Of a DNA stretch of 64,000 bases, positions 43,095-51,480 are shown in pieces. How positions within the stretch are numbered: the stretch's first letter is position 1; every line of letters begins with the position of its first letter. Below the pieces are notes generated by a model, which saw only the letters and a list, made by a program, of their open reading frames with translations, ran no database searches and was not told the origin of the DNA. Source of the stretch: an uncultured Eggerthellaceae bacterium (lineage in GTDB: Bacteria; Actinomycetota; Coriobacteriia; Coriobacteriales; Eggerthellaceae); NCBI GenBank assembly GCA_910589125.1, contig CAJURX010000006.1, positions 1-64,000 of the forward strand. The letters run 5' to 3'. The position numbers and the translations under genes are program-made.

Positions 43095-44417
43095 ATGCTC
43101 GCCGAAAGATTCCTCACCCGGCTGCTCAAGCCGATGATCCGTCGCTCCCTCCTCTCGAAGCCCACATCCGAGACCCATCTTCCGCCCCCGACGCCTGGCG
43201 AGAGCTACATGCTGTACCTGCACGTGCCGTTCTGCGAGCGGCTCTGCCCCTATTGCAGCTTCAATCGCTATCCGTTCCGGGAGGATATGGCCAAGCCCTA
43301 CTTCCAGAACCTGCGTCGCGAGATGCTCATGCTGGCCGACCTGGGCTATGACTTCGAGAGCCTGTACTTCGGAGGAGGCACGCCCACGGTCATGATCGAC
43401 GAGCTGTGCGAGACCATCGACCTCGCACGGGATGCGTTCTCCGTCGAGGAGGTGGGCGTCGAGACGAATCCGAATCACCTGATACCGTCATACCTCGAGA
43501 AGATGACCGGGCGCATCCAACGGCTCTCCGTCGGAGTGCAGAGCTTCGATGACGACCTCTTGCGCCAGATGGATCGCTTCGAGAAGTACGGCAGCGGACA
43601 GGAGATATTCGAGCGCATCGGGCAAGCGGTCCCCTACTTCGATTCGCTGAACGTGGACATGATCTTCAACTTCCCCTCCCAGACCGAAGATATCCTCTTC
43701 TCCGACCTGGAGCGGATCGCCACCTGCGGAGCGCGGCAGACCACGTTCTCGCCCCTCTATGTGTCGAATGCCACGATGCGCAAGATGACCTCCACGCTCG
43801 GGAGCATGGACTACGGTCGCGAATGGGACTTCTACCGCATCCTCGACGGGGTGCTCGCCGGTGGGGATGCGCCCCTCTTCGAGCGCGAGACGGTCTGGAC
43901 GTTCAATCGCCTAGGCGAGGACGGCAAGCGCGACGACGCCGTGCGCATCAACGAATACCAGACCTCCTACAACGAATACCCCGCCATCGGCAGCGGGTCG
44001 ATCACACATCTTGACGGCGCGCTCTATGTGAACGAGTTCAGCCTCCCGAAGTACAACGAGATGATCGAGAGCGGGCGCATGTCGGTGAAGGAGAAGACCG
44101 TCATGAGCACGCGCGACCTCATGCGCTACCGATTCCTCCTCGACCTGTATCGACTGCGGCTGGACAAGGCGCGATTCAAGCGCGAGTTCGGCATGCCCGT
44201 AGAGGCAGGCCTTCCCGTGGAGATGGCATTCCTGGCCGCGAACGGGGCGTTCTCCGTGAATGATGCGGATGAGATCCTGCTCACGGAGCGTGGGCGCTAC
44301 CTAGTGCTCGTGATGTATCGCCAGTTCCTCTCCGGCATGAACAACCTGCGCGAGCAAGCGCGTCGGCGCTTGACCGGATACGAGCGCACCCTCCACTTCG
44401 GCGACGGCTCGCAGTAG
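43095..44417 (+). CDS. HemN/HemW-like radical SAM protein
   Basis: The radical SAM motif C-x3-C-x2-C (Cys47, Cys51, Cys54) lies in YLHVPFCERLCPYCSF, the HemN-family signature, followed by LYFGGGTPTV, VGVETNPNHL, LSVGVQSFDD and VDMIFNFPSQT. Members include coproporphyrinogen III dehydrogenase, the heme chaperone HemW and heme-degrading enzymes. The C-terminal part differs from both, so the exact job is open. An anaerobic coproporphyrinogen oxidase role is possible but no other heme gene is nearby. The start at ATG 43095 lacks a strong ribosome site. Confidence 0.85.
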   Translation: MLAERFLTRLLKPMIRRSLLSKPTSETHLPPPTPGESYMLYLHVPFCERLCPYCSFNRYPFREDMAKPYFQNLRREMLMLADLGYDFESLYFGGGTPTVMIDELCETIDLARDAFSVEEVGVETNPNHLIPSYLEKMTGRIQRLSVGVQSFDDDLLRQMDRFEKYGSGQEIFERIGQAVPYFDSLNVDMIFNFPSQTEDILFSDLERIATCGARQTTFSPLYVSNATMRKMTSTLGSMDYGREWDFYRILDGVLAGGDAPLFERETVWTFNRLGEDGKRDDAVRINEYQTSYNEYPAIGSGSITHLDGALYVNEFSLPKYNEMIESGRMSVKEKTVMSTRDLMRYRFLLDLYRLRLDKARFKREFGMPVEAGLPVEMAFLAANGAFSVNDADEILLTERGRYLVLVMYRQFLSGMNNLREQARRRLTGYERTLHFGDGSQ

Positions 44418-44497
44418 ACAGGAAGCGCACGCCGAGCGCGCTCCGAGCGGCGATCGCAGCCAAAGCGGTGCGATCCTCAGCAGAGCGCTCCCGTGCG

Positions 44498-44980
44498 TCA
44501 GTCCTTGGCGTTGCGGGACATGGCGATCTTGCCCGTCCGGACGATCTCCTTGATGCCATAGGTGCGGAACAGGTCCTCGAGCCCTTGGAGCTTGGAGGCG
44601 TCCCCTGTGGCTTCGATGGTGAGCGACGTGCGCCCAACGTCCACGATCTTCGCGCGGAAGATGTTGGATATCTCGATGATCTCATTGCGGCGCTCAGGGG
44701 ATGCGCTCACCTTGAAGAGCACGAGCTCGCGCTCTATCGCACCATCATCGGTGAGGTCTGTGATCTTATGCACGCTGATCAGCTTGTTGAGCTGCTTGGT
44801 GATCTGCTCGAAGGCCACATCATCAGCATCCACAACTGCGGTCACGCGCGACATGGAAGGGTCCTCAGCCGGACCGACGGACAGGGACCCGATGTTGAAT
44901 CCGCGCCGCGACACCAACCCCGTCACCCGGGACAGGACACCGGGCTTGTCCTCAACGAGCACTGAGAGCACATGCCTCAT
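44498..44980 (-). CDS. ilvN: Acetolactate synthase small subunit
   Basis: IlvN is the regulatory subunit that confers valine feedback. The ACT-domain opening RHVLSVLVEDKPGVLSRVTG, FNIGSLSVGPAE, and the C-terminal IVRTGKIAMSR are family signatures. I place the start at ATG 44980, overlapping the ilvB stop as ATGA with GAGGGGAGG upstream; this gives 160 residues, the family norm. The frame is open for 30 more codons upstream inside ilvB but those are Gly/Arg-rich and not family-like. Confidence 0.95.
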   Translation of the reverse strand: MRHVLSVLVEDKPGVLSRVTGLVSRRGFNIGSLSVGPAEDPSMSRVTAVVDADDVAFEQITKQLNKLISVHKITDLTDDGAIERELVLFKVSASPERRNEIIEISNIFRAKIVDVGRTSLTIEATGDASKLQGLEDLFRTYGIKEIVRTGKIAMSRNAKD

Positions 44981-46971
44981 CGAATGCCTCCCCTCTCCGC
45001 CTCTGCCACCTTCACAACCAGCTCTTCCGCGTGCGCGCGATCCTTCGCATCGTCGGGTCGCGCCTCCCACCGGCCACCGAACTGCTCATCGATGTTCGCG
45101 CAGGGAGACGCATGCGACTCAGGTCCAGCAGAAGGGACCTCAACGCGAACGGCTCCCACAGCCACATCGATCGCGCCCATGGCTCGATCGATCCCTGCAC
45201 CGGGCGCGACCATCGGATACACGCTCTGCTCTGGCGAGATGACCACATCCAACAGATAGGGCTTGGTGCTGGCGAGCATGCGCTCGATGGCAGCTGGCAC
45301 CTCCGAGGGCTTGGTGATGCGCTCTGCCTCCCATGCATATGCATCCGCCAGCTTCACGTAGTCAGGATTCGCTTCCAAGAGGGTCTCTGCATACCTGCCG
45401 TCGTAGAAGAGCTTCTGCCATTGATGCACCATGCCCAGACAGCGATTGTCCATGAGGAGCACCTTCACGGCAACGCCGTTGATGGCCGCCGTTGCCATCT
45501 CCTGCGAATTCATCTGGAAGGAGCCATCCCCTGCCACGCAGACCACATCCTTTTCGGGATGCGCCAGAGCCGCGCCGATGGATGCTGGGAAGCCGAAGCC
45601 CATGGTGCCCAGTCCTCCGCTGGATATGAAGGAGCGCGGATGCTCGCGCTCGATGAACTGGTGGGCCCACATCTGATGCTGCCCCACCTCGGTGACCACG
45701 ATGGAACCGTGCGGATCGAGCTGTCGGGAAAGCTCCTCCATCACGAGCTCGGGGATGATCTCATCATTGCCGTCCCCGATCGCCGGATGATAGATCGGAT
45801 AGCGCTCCTGCCATTCGCTGATCTTGGCCAGCCACTCTTCCGTCTGAGGTGCAGCACCGCTCCCCTCGAGCTGTTCGATGATGCCCGCGACCACGCCCTT
45901 GAGGTCTCCCACGATGGGAACATCAGCTTCGCGGATCTTGCCGATCTCCGCAGGGTCTATGTCGATATGGATGAGCTTCGCTTGAGGCGCGAACCGATCG
46001 AGCTTGCCGGTCACACGATCGGAGAATCGCGCACCCGCAGCGATGATGAGGTCCGATTCCGTCATGGAGAGGTTGGAGTGCTTCGCGCCATGCATCCCCA
46101 CAGGACCTAGGCAGAGCTCATCTGATCGCGGATAGGCACCCTTGCCCATGAGCGTGGTGACCACGGGGATGCGCATCATGTTCGCAAGGTGACGCACCTC
46201 ATCCGTCGCTCCCGATGATATGCACCCCCCGCCCACATAGAGCACGGGACGACGCGCCTCCTCTATCATGCGGCACGCCGCACGCACCTGTCGCGCATTT
46301 CCGCGATACGTGGGCTTGTACGAGGGGATGCACACCTCATCCGGATATTCGAACACCATCTCCATCCCTGCGATGTCAGAGGGAACGTCGATGAGCACAG
46401 GACCAGGTCGGCCCGTCATGGCGATATGGAACGCCTCGCGGAAGGTGGTCGTGAGCTCATCGGTGGATTGGAGCAGGAACGAATGCTTCACCACGGGCAT
46501 CGTGATGCCGACGATATCCGATTCCTGGAACGAATCCGTTCCGATGACCGCACGCGGGACCTGCCCGGTGATGATGACGAGCGGGATGGAATCCATGTAG
46601 GCCGTGGCGATGCCCGTGACCGTGTTCGTAGCACCCGGCCCGCTGGTAACGAGCACGACGCCAGGGCGGCCCGTGGAGCGAGCATAGCCATCCGCCATGT
46701 GGACGGCAGCCTGCTCATGGCGTGCGAGCACATGGGTGAGCTGCTCAGAATCATAGAGCGCATCGTACATCTTGATGGCTTGGCCTCCGGGATACCCGAA
46801 TACGAGATCGACGCCCTCAGCCTCGAGAGAGGCTATCACCGCCTGCGCACCCAGCATGCGCATCCCCTGCTTCTCCGTTCTAGAGCCAAGCCCCCGAGGG
46901 GCTCCCACGGTAGCAGCCGTGCGCTCTACGGGGTGGCTCGGCGCATCATTCATGGTCGTATGCTCATCCAT
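44977..46971 (-). CDS. ilvB: Acetolactate synthase large subunit, with N- and C-terminal extensions
   Basis: The TPP- and FAD-dependent catalytic subunit makes acetolactate (valine/leucine path) and acetohydroxybutyrate (isoleucine). Glu86 in ARHEQAAVHMADGYAR is the TPP-activating residue; GYPGGQAIKMYD, GPGATNTVTG, SFQESDIVGIT, and the TPP motif GDGSFQMNSQE also fit. The protein should end near YPMVAPGAG, but about 70 more residues follow, rich in Ala, Asp and charged residues. The N-terminus also has about 35 residues before MRMLGAQAVIASLEAEG; the ATG at 46863 could be the true start. It follows punA by 48 nt. Confidence 0.94.
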   Translation of the reverse strand: MDEHTTMNDAPSHPVERTAATVGAPRGLGSRTEKQGMRMLGAQAVIASLEAEGVDLVFGYPGGQAIKMYDALYDSEQLTHVLARHEQAAVHMADGYARSTGRPGVVLVTSGPGATNTVTGIATAYMDSIPLVIITGQVPRAVIGTDSFQESDIVGITMPVVKHSFLLQSTDELTTTFREAFHIAMTGRPGPVLIDVPSDIAGMEMVFEYPDEVCIPSYKPTYRGNARQVRAACRMIEEARRPVLYVGGGCISSGATDEVRHLANMMRIPVVTTLMGKGAYPRSDELCLGPVGMHGAKHSNLSMTESDLIIAAGARFSDRVTGKLDRFAPQAKLIHIDIDPAEIGKIREADVPIVGDLKGVVAGIIEQLEGSGAAPQTEEWLAKISEWQERYPIYHPAIGDGNDEIIPELVMEELSRQLDPHGSIVVTEVGQHQMWAHQFIEREHPRSFISSGGLGTMGFGFPASIGAALAHPEKDVVCVAGDGSFQMNSQEMATAAINGVAVKVLLMDNRCLGMVHQWQKLFYDGRYAETLLEANPDYVKLADAYAWEAERITKPSEVPAAIERMLASTKPYLLDVVISPEQSVYPMVAPGAGIDRAMGAIDVAVGAVRVEVPSAGPESHASPCANIDEQFGGRWEARPDDAKDRAHAEELVVKVAEAERGGIR

Positions 46972-47019
46972 CAGCGCTCTTTCGGTCTCGGGACTCGTGA
47001 AGCGCAGTATACGCCTGCC

Positions 47020-47856
47020 TTACGGCAACGCGGCGACGACATCGGACATGAGGCGCATGAAATCCGCCTCGGCGCGGCAGGCCACCTCGAACACCTCATC
47101 CTCGCTCGGGTTCGCCGCCTCCACGCCGCATGCCATGTTCGAGATGAGGGACATGCCCAGCACGCGCATCCCCACATAGCGCGCGGCGATCACCTCTTCC
47201 ACGACCGACATGGCAACGCTGTCCGCTCCCCAACGCGCGAATGCCTCGATCTCAGCTGGAGTCTCGAAGCTGGGGCCGAGGAGGCCAAGGTAGACGCCCT
47301 CCTGCACAGAGATGCCGAGCTTGCGCGCAGAGGCCCTTGCCAAGGCCCGAAGCTCAGGGTCGTAGGCATCCTTCATGGAGAAGAAGCGCGACGCCAACGT
47401 GTCGTTGCCAAGGCCCGCCACAGGATTGCGTCCCGTGAAGTTGATATGGTCGCGCATGATGCAGAACTCGCCCGGCGCATAGGATGCATTGATGGCGCCA
47501 GCAGCATTCGTGACGATGAGCGTCCGCACCCCGAGACGCTCCATGAGCCAGACCGGGAACGCCACCTCCTGCGCGCTATAGCCTTCATAGCCATGAACGC
47601 GCCCCTGCATGACGATGATGCGCTTGCCGCCCACGCGCCCCGCAACGAAGCGACCCTTATGGCTCGTGGCAGTGGATAGGGGCATATGGGCAACGTCATG
47701 GAAGCTCACGATGCGAGGCTCCTCCACGCACTCCGCGAAGGAGCCAAGACCAGACCCGAGTATCAGGCCGACCTCTGGCCGCTCATCCCCTATCGCCCCT
47801 CGAAGCGCTCCTGCCGCCTCCTCGAGGCGAGCTTTCAGATCCGATGCATCCATCAT
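47020..47856 (-). CDS. punA: Purine-nucleoside phosphorylase
   Basis: The trimeric PNP splits inosine and guanosine with phosphate. The opening ILGSGLGSFAECV, TSHKGRFVAGRV, QGRVHGYEGYSAQEV, TNAAGAINASY, LGLLGPSFETPAEI, and MSVVEEVIAARY followed by SLISNMACG are all family motifs. At 278 residues it has the usual size. ATG 47856 overlaps the prmC stop (ATGA) with a GAAAGG site upstream. It links the prfA-prmC pair to ilvBN on the same strand. Confidence 0.95.
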   Translation of the reverse strand: MMDASDLKARLEEAAGALRGAIGDERPEVGLILGSGLGSFAECVEEPRIVSFHDVAHMPLSTATSHKGRFVAGRVGGKRIIVMQGRVHGYEGYSAQEVAFPVWLMERLGVRTLIVTNAAGAINASYAPGEFCIMRDHINFTGRNPVAGLGNDTLASRFFSMKDAYDPELRALARASARKLGISVQEGVYLGLLGPSFETPAEIEAFARWGADSVAMSVVEEVIAARYVGMRVLGMSLISNMACGVEAANPSEDEVFEVACRAEADFMRLMSDVVAALP

Positions 47857-48737
47857 GGGCGAACCTTTCTCGAACAGGTGAGGATGCGCGGGCGACCAGC
47901 CAGGTCGCGCACCATCCGCACATCAGCCATCCCCGCATCCTCCGCAAGGCGGCATGCATCATCCAAGGATCCCTCATGCAGCTCGATGGCGAGCATCCCG
48001 CCCTCCCGCACGAGCCCATCTGCACACGCGAGGAGGCGACGGAACACGTCCAGGCCATCCGCACCGCCCGCAAGCGCGAGATGCGGCTCATATCCCCTCA
48101 CCTCATCCGGCAGCACCTCCATGACCGCATCCGGGATATAGGGCGGATTGGATACGAGCACATCGAAGGTGCCCCTGAGCTCATCGGGGATGCCGGAGTC
48201 AAGGTCGCATTCGATGATGTGGACGATGCTGTCAAGACCCGCATCTGATGCGTTCTCCCGGGCAAGGCAGCACGCATCAGGGGAGATATCGGTCGCCCAA
48301 ACCTCGCATGCGGGCATCTCAGTGGCAAGGGAGCATGCGATGCACCCGCTGCCGCACCCCACCTCGATGACGCGAGATGCGCTCATGCCACCCAAGAAGG
48401 AGAGCACCTCATCCACGAGCACCTCGGTCTCAGGTCGCGGGATGAGCACGTTCGGTCGCGTCTTGATATCCAGATGACGGAACGGCGCATGCCCGCTGAT
48501 GTATTGCAGCGGCTCGCCATGGCCCCTGCGAGATACGGCATCCCGCAGCACATCCCGCTCATCCAAGGACAGCGGACGATCGAACATGGTGTAGAGCTCG
48601 AGATGCGAGAGCCCTGTAGCGTGCGAGACGAGGAAGCGCGCTGAGAAGAGCGGGTTGGCATCCTCCTTGCGCTCCAGATAGCCCCGCGTCCAATCGAGCG
48701 CCTCTTGGACCGTCCAGACCTTGCCTGCTTGCGTCAC
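47853..48737 (-). CDS. prmC: Peptide chain release factor N5-glutamine methyltransferase
   Basis: PrmC methylates the Gln of the GGQ motif of release factors. The SAM fold shows IEVGCGSGCIACSLA (motif I), the catalytic NPPY at 197-200 in VLVSNPPYI, and a helical N-terminal domain including the HGEPLQYISGHAPF segment. It overlaps prfA by 4 nt (ATGA), and the substrate release factor is encoded directly upstream, the classical prfA-prmC pair. Confidence 0.96.
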   Translation of the reverse strand: MTQAGKVWTVQEALDWTRGYLERKEDANPLFSARFLVSHATGLSHLELYTMFDRPLSLDERDVLRDAVSRRGHGEPLQYISGHAPFRHLDIKTRPNVLIPRPETEVLVDEVLSFLGGMSASRVIEVGCGSGCIACSLATEMPACEVWATDISPDACCLARENASDAGLDSIVHIIECDLDSGIPDELRGTFDVLVSNPPYIPDAVMEVLPDEVRGYEPHLALAGGADGLDVFRRLLACADGLVREGGMLAIELHEGSLDDACRLAEDAGMADVRMVRDLAGRPRILTCSRKVRP

Positions 48738-49807
48738 ACCGCAGCCTCGAGCTTCTGGGCGCGATCAGCAGCCTGGAGCGCCGTGATCACATCGGTGAGC
48801 TTGTCACCCATGAGCACGTCGTTATAGCTCGAATTGAATCCGATGCGGTGATCGGTCACGCGGTCCTGCGGCCCGTTGTACGTGCGGATCTTCTCGGCGC
48901 GGTCCCCCGTGCCGATCTGCGCCAAGCGCTCAGCGCCCTCTGCGGCCTGCTGCTCAGCGAGCATCTTCTCGTACAAGCGCGCACGCAGCACGCTCATGGC
49001 AGCGACCTTGTTCTGGAGCTGCGACTTCTGATCTTGTGACTGCACCACCAGCCCGGTGGGCAGATGCGTGATGCGGACCGCAGAGTCAGTGGTGTTGACG
49101 CACTGACCGCCTGGGCCGCCTGCGCGGAACACGTCGATGCGAAGGTCGTTCTCGTTTATCTCCACCTCCACCTCATCTGCCTCGGGCAGCACGGCCACCG
49201 TGGCCGTGGAGGTATGGATGCGTCCTTGGCTCTCCGTCTTGGGAACGCGCTGCACGCGATGCACGCCGCTCTCGAACTTCATCATGGAGTACACATGGTC
49301 ACCCTTGACCTTGAACTGTATCTCCTTGTAGCCACCTGATTCAGAAGGGGACACATCCAGCGTCTCGGTCTTCCACCCCTGCCCCGACACGAAATGCTCG
49401 TACATCTTGTACAGGTCCCCCGCGAATATGGCAGCCTCATCACCACCAGCAGCGGCGCGTATCTCGACGATGATGTCCTTCTCATCAGCCGGATCCGCCG
49501 GGATCAACATGAGCTTGATGTCCTCTTCAAGGCCGGGAAGCCGCTCTTCGATGCCGGATATCTCTTCCTGGGCGAAGTCCTTCATATCCGCATCGGCGAG
49601 CATCTCCTTCGCCGCCTCCAGGTCATCCAGCGCTGAGATGTACTCCGCCGCCTTCTTGGCGAGCGGTCCCTGGTTCGCATACTCCTTTGCCAGGCGGTTG
49701 TATTCCTTCTGGTCGGAGAGGACGGCTGGGTCGCCCATCTTCGCCTGAAGCTCTTGATAGGCCTCCAGGAACTTCTCCAGCTTCATCTTCATATCGGTAT
49801 CAGCCAT
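48734..49807 (-). CDS. prfA: Peptide chain release factor 1
   Basis: RF1 reads UAA and UAG. The GGQ motif (residues 233-235) lies in RAGGPGGQCVNTTDSAVRI; SGVHRVQRVPKTESQGRIHTS is the flanking family segment. The start ATG 49807 gives MADTDMKMKLEKFLE and 357 residues, with GGAG 3 nt away (short). It is assigned to RF1, not RF2, by its size and by its prmC neighbour. It heads prfA-prmC-punA-ilvB-ilvN. Confidence 0.95.
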   Translation of the reverse strand: MADTDMKMKLEKFLEAYQELQAKMGDPAVLSDQKEYNRLAKEYANQGPLAKKAAEYISALDDLEAAKEMLADADMKDFAQEEISGIEERLPGLEEDIKLMLIPADPADEKDIIVEIRAAAGGDEAAIFAGDLYKMYEHFVSGQGWKTETLDVSPSESGGYKEIQFKVKGDHVYSMMKFESGVHRVQRVPKTESQGRIHTSTATVAVLPEADEVEVEINENDLRIDVFRAGGPGGQCVNTTDSAVRITHLPTGLVVQSQDQKSQLQNKVAAMSVLRARLYEKMLAEQQAAEGAERLAQIGTGDRAEKIRTYNGPQDRVTDHRIGFNSSYNDVLMGDKLTDVITALQAADRAQKLEAAV

Positions 49808-49849
49808 GGGCTCCAGATCCAATGCTCTCAGAATGTGCAAAACGCATTG

Positions 49850-49858
49850 ATTCTAGCA
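49850..49858 (-). promoter_or_regulatory. Extended -10 promoter of the prfA operon
   Basis: On the minus strand, TGCTAGAAT combines a TGn extension with a TAGAAT hexamer, 43 nt before the prfA ATG. No -35 match is visible at 17 nt. Confidence 0.5.
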
Positions 49859-49904
49859 AAGGACAGGGCGATCGTCTCTCGCGAAAGCGTGCGATATGGC
49901 AGGC

Positions 49905-50849
49905 TCAGCCTTGGAGCTGGAGGAGATAGTCCGCCGCCGCATCAGCAGCGTTGGCTCCATCGCCCACGCCCGTGGTGACCTGGCGAAGCGCCTTGGTGCG
50001 CACATCCCCTGCTGCGAACACGCCCGGAACGTTGGTGCGCATCATCTCATCGGTCAGGATATGGCCGGTCTGGTCCAGATGCAGCTTCCCGTCCAGGAAC
50101 TCCGTGTTCGGCGTGGTGCCGATGGCGACGAATACCGCGGAGAGGGGGATGATGCGCTCGTCTTGCGTCTTGACATCCTGCACCTTCACGCCCGTCACCG
50201 CCCCGTCAGCCTCGACGAGCTGCTTCACCACCGTGTTCCATACGATCTCGACGTTAGGGAGCTTCTTCAGCTTCTCATGGTAGATCGCCGTGGCCCGCAG
50301 CTCATCACGGCGAACGAAGATGCGGATGGAGCTGCATATGCGCGAGAGGTAGATCGCATCAGCCGCTGCGGTGTCTCCCCCGCCGACGATGCAGACATCC
50401 TTCCCCTTGAAGAAGTTGCCGTCGCAGGTAGCGCAGTAGGACACGCCCGACCCCTTGAGCTCATCCTCATGAGCCAGCCCCAGCTTCGCTGGGCGCGCCC
50501 CCGTGGCGACGATCACCGCATGCGCACGCGATGTGCCGTAGGCCATGGTGAGCACCTTCGGGTCGGATGCGAGGTCAACATCCGTCACCTCGTCATAGAT
50601 GGTCTGAGCGCCGAAATGCTCTGCCTGCTCATGCATGATCTCAGAGAGCTCGTATCCGCTATTGGAAGCCGTGAAGCCTGGATAGTTCTCCAGATGCTCC
50701 GCTTGCGCGAGCTGCCCTCCTGGCGAGATGCTCTCGATGAGCGCCGTGGATAGGCCCGCACGCGCACAGTACATGGCAGCGGTGAGCCCTGCGGGACCCG
50801 CGCCGATGATGGCAACGTCATAGATCGCTTGCTCGTCGCTTCCGGCCAT
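49905..50849 (-). CDS. trxB: Thioredoxin reductase
   Basis: The flavoenzyme passes electrons from NADPH to thioredoxin. The N-terminal FAD motif IIGAGPAGLTAAMY, the redox pair Cys139-Ala-Thr-Cys142 in GVSYCATCDG, the NADPH-binding IVGGGDTAAADA, and the C-terminal FAAGDVRTKALRQVTTGVGDG are all present. The length of 314 residues is standard. It lies 130 nt after trxA on the same strand, so the pair works together but may be separate transcripts. Confidence 0.96.
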   Translation of the reverse strand: MAGSDEQAIYDVAIIGAGPAGLTAAMYCARAGLSTALIESISPGGQLAQAEHLENYPGFTASNSGYELSEIMHEQAEHFGAQTIYDEVTDVDLASDPKVLTMAYGTSRAHAVIVATGARPAKLGLAHEDELKGSGVSYCATCDGNFFKGKDVCIVGGGDTAAADAIYLSRICSSIRIFVRRDELRATAIYHEKLKKLPNVEIVWNTVVKQLVEADGAVTGVKVQDVKTQDERIIPLSAVFVAIGTTPNTEFLDGKLHLDQTGHILTDEMMRTNVPGVFAAGDVRTKALRQVTTGVGDGANAADAAADYLLQLQG

Positions 50850-50918
50850 GATGGCTCCTCTCTTCCCCCTCGTGCATCTTGCACCCTGTGCGCATCAGCC
50901 TGAAGGGCGGATGCGTGA

Positions 50919-50947
50919 AGGCCCGCATCGAACGCAGATACGGGCCT
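50919..50947 (-). terminator. Probable terminator after trxA
   Basis: A 7-bp inverted repeat AGGCCCG/CGGGCCT with a 15-nt loop lies 32 nt past the trxA stop. The sequence after it on the minus strand (TTCACG) is not T-rich, so efficiency is uncertain. Confidence 0.45.
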
Positions 50948-50979
50948 CATCGCTTGCTCTCTTATCCTGCGTGCCCGCT

Positions 50980-51288
50980 CTAGGAGAACATGCCCATCAG
51001 CTGCTGCTTCGGAACAGCACCGAGGACCTTGTTCTTGACAGCGCCATCCTCGAACAGTATCAGCGTCGGAACGGAATTCACGCGGAAGCTCGCGGCAAGG
51101 TCAGGGCTCTGGTCGATGTCCACCTTGTAGACGTACGCCTTGCCAGCAACCTCCTGTGCGACCTCGTCGAGCACTGGAGCGAGCCTCTTGCACGGTCCGC
51201 ACCAGGTCGCGAAGAAATCGACGAGCACCGGCTTGTCCGCATCCATGACCTTCGCCTGGAAATCCTTTGATGAGATGACTTCGCTCAT
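50980..51288 (-). CDS. trxA: Thioredoxin
   Basis: This 102-residue protein has the active site WCGPC with Cys30 and Cys33 in DFFATWCGPCKRLAP, and the cis-proline loop NSVPTLILFEDG. It is a little short at the C-terminus compared with the usual 105-108 residues. AAAGGAG precedes the ATG. It is followed by trxB, the partner reductase. Confidence 0.96.
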   Translation of the reverse strand: MSEVISSKDFQAKVMDADKPVLVDFFATWCGPCKRLAPVLDEVAQEVAGKAYVYKVDIDQSPDLAASFRVNSVPTLILFEDGAVKNKVLGAVPKQQLMGMFS

Positions 51289-51480
51289 ATCCCATATCTC
51301 CTTTCATGCGTGGAGCATGGAGGCCCCTCTTCTGGCCTCGCTCTTTGACATATGCATTCTCTCAGATGCTCGCGCGCACGCAGGCAGGATCTGGATGCGT
51401 AACCGGAACGCAAGATTGTCGTTTAAGATGGAACGAGCTGATCTGCACGGGTGAACGGATGCCGAGCCGAAGGAGGCCAC

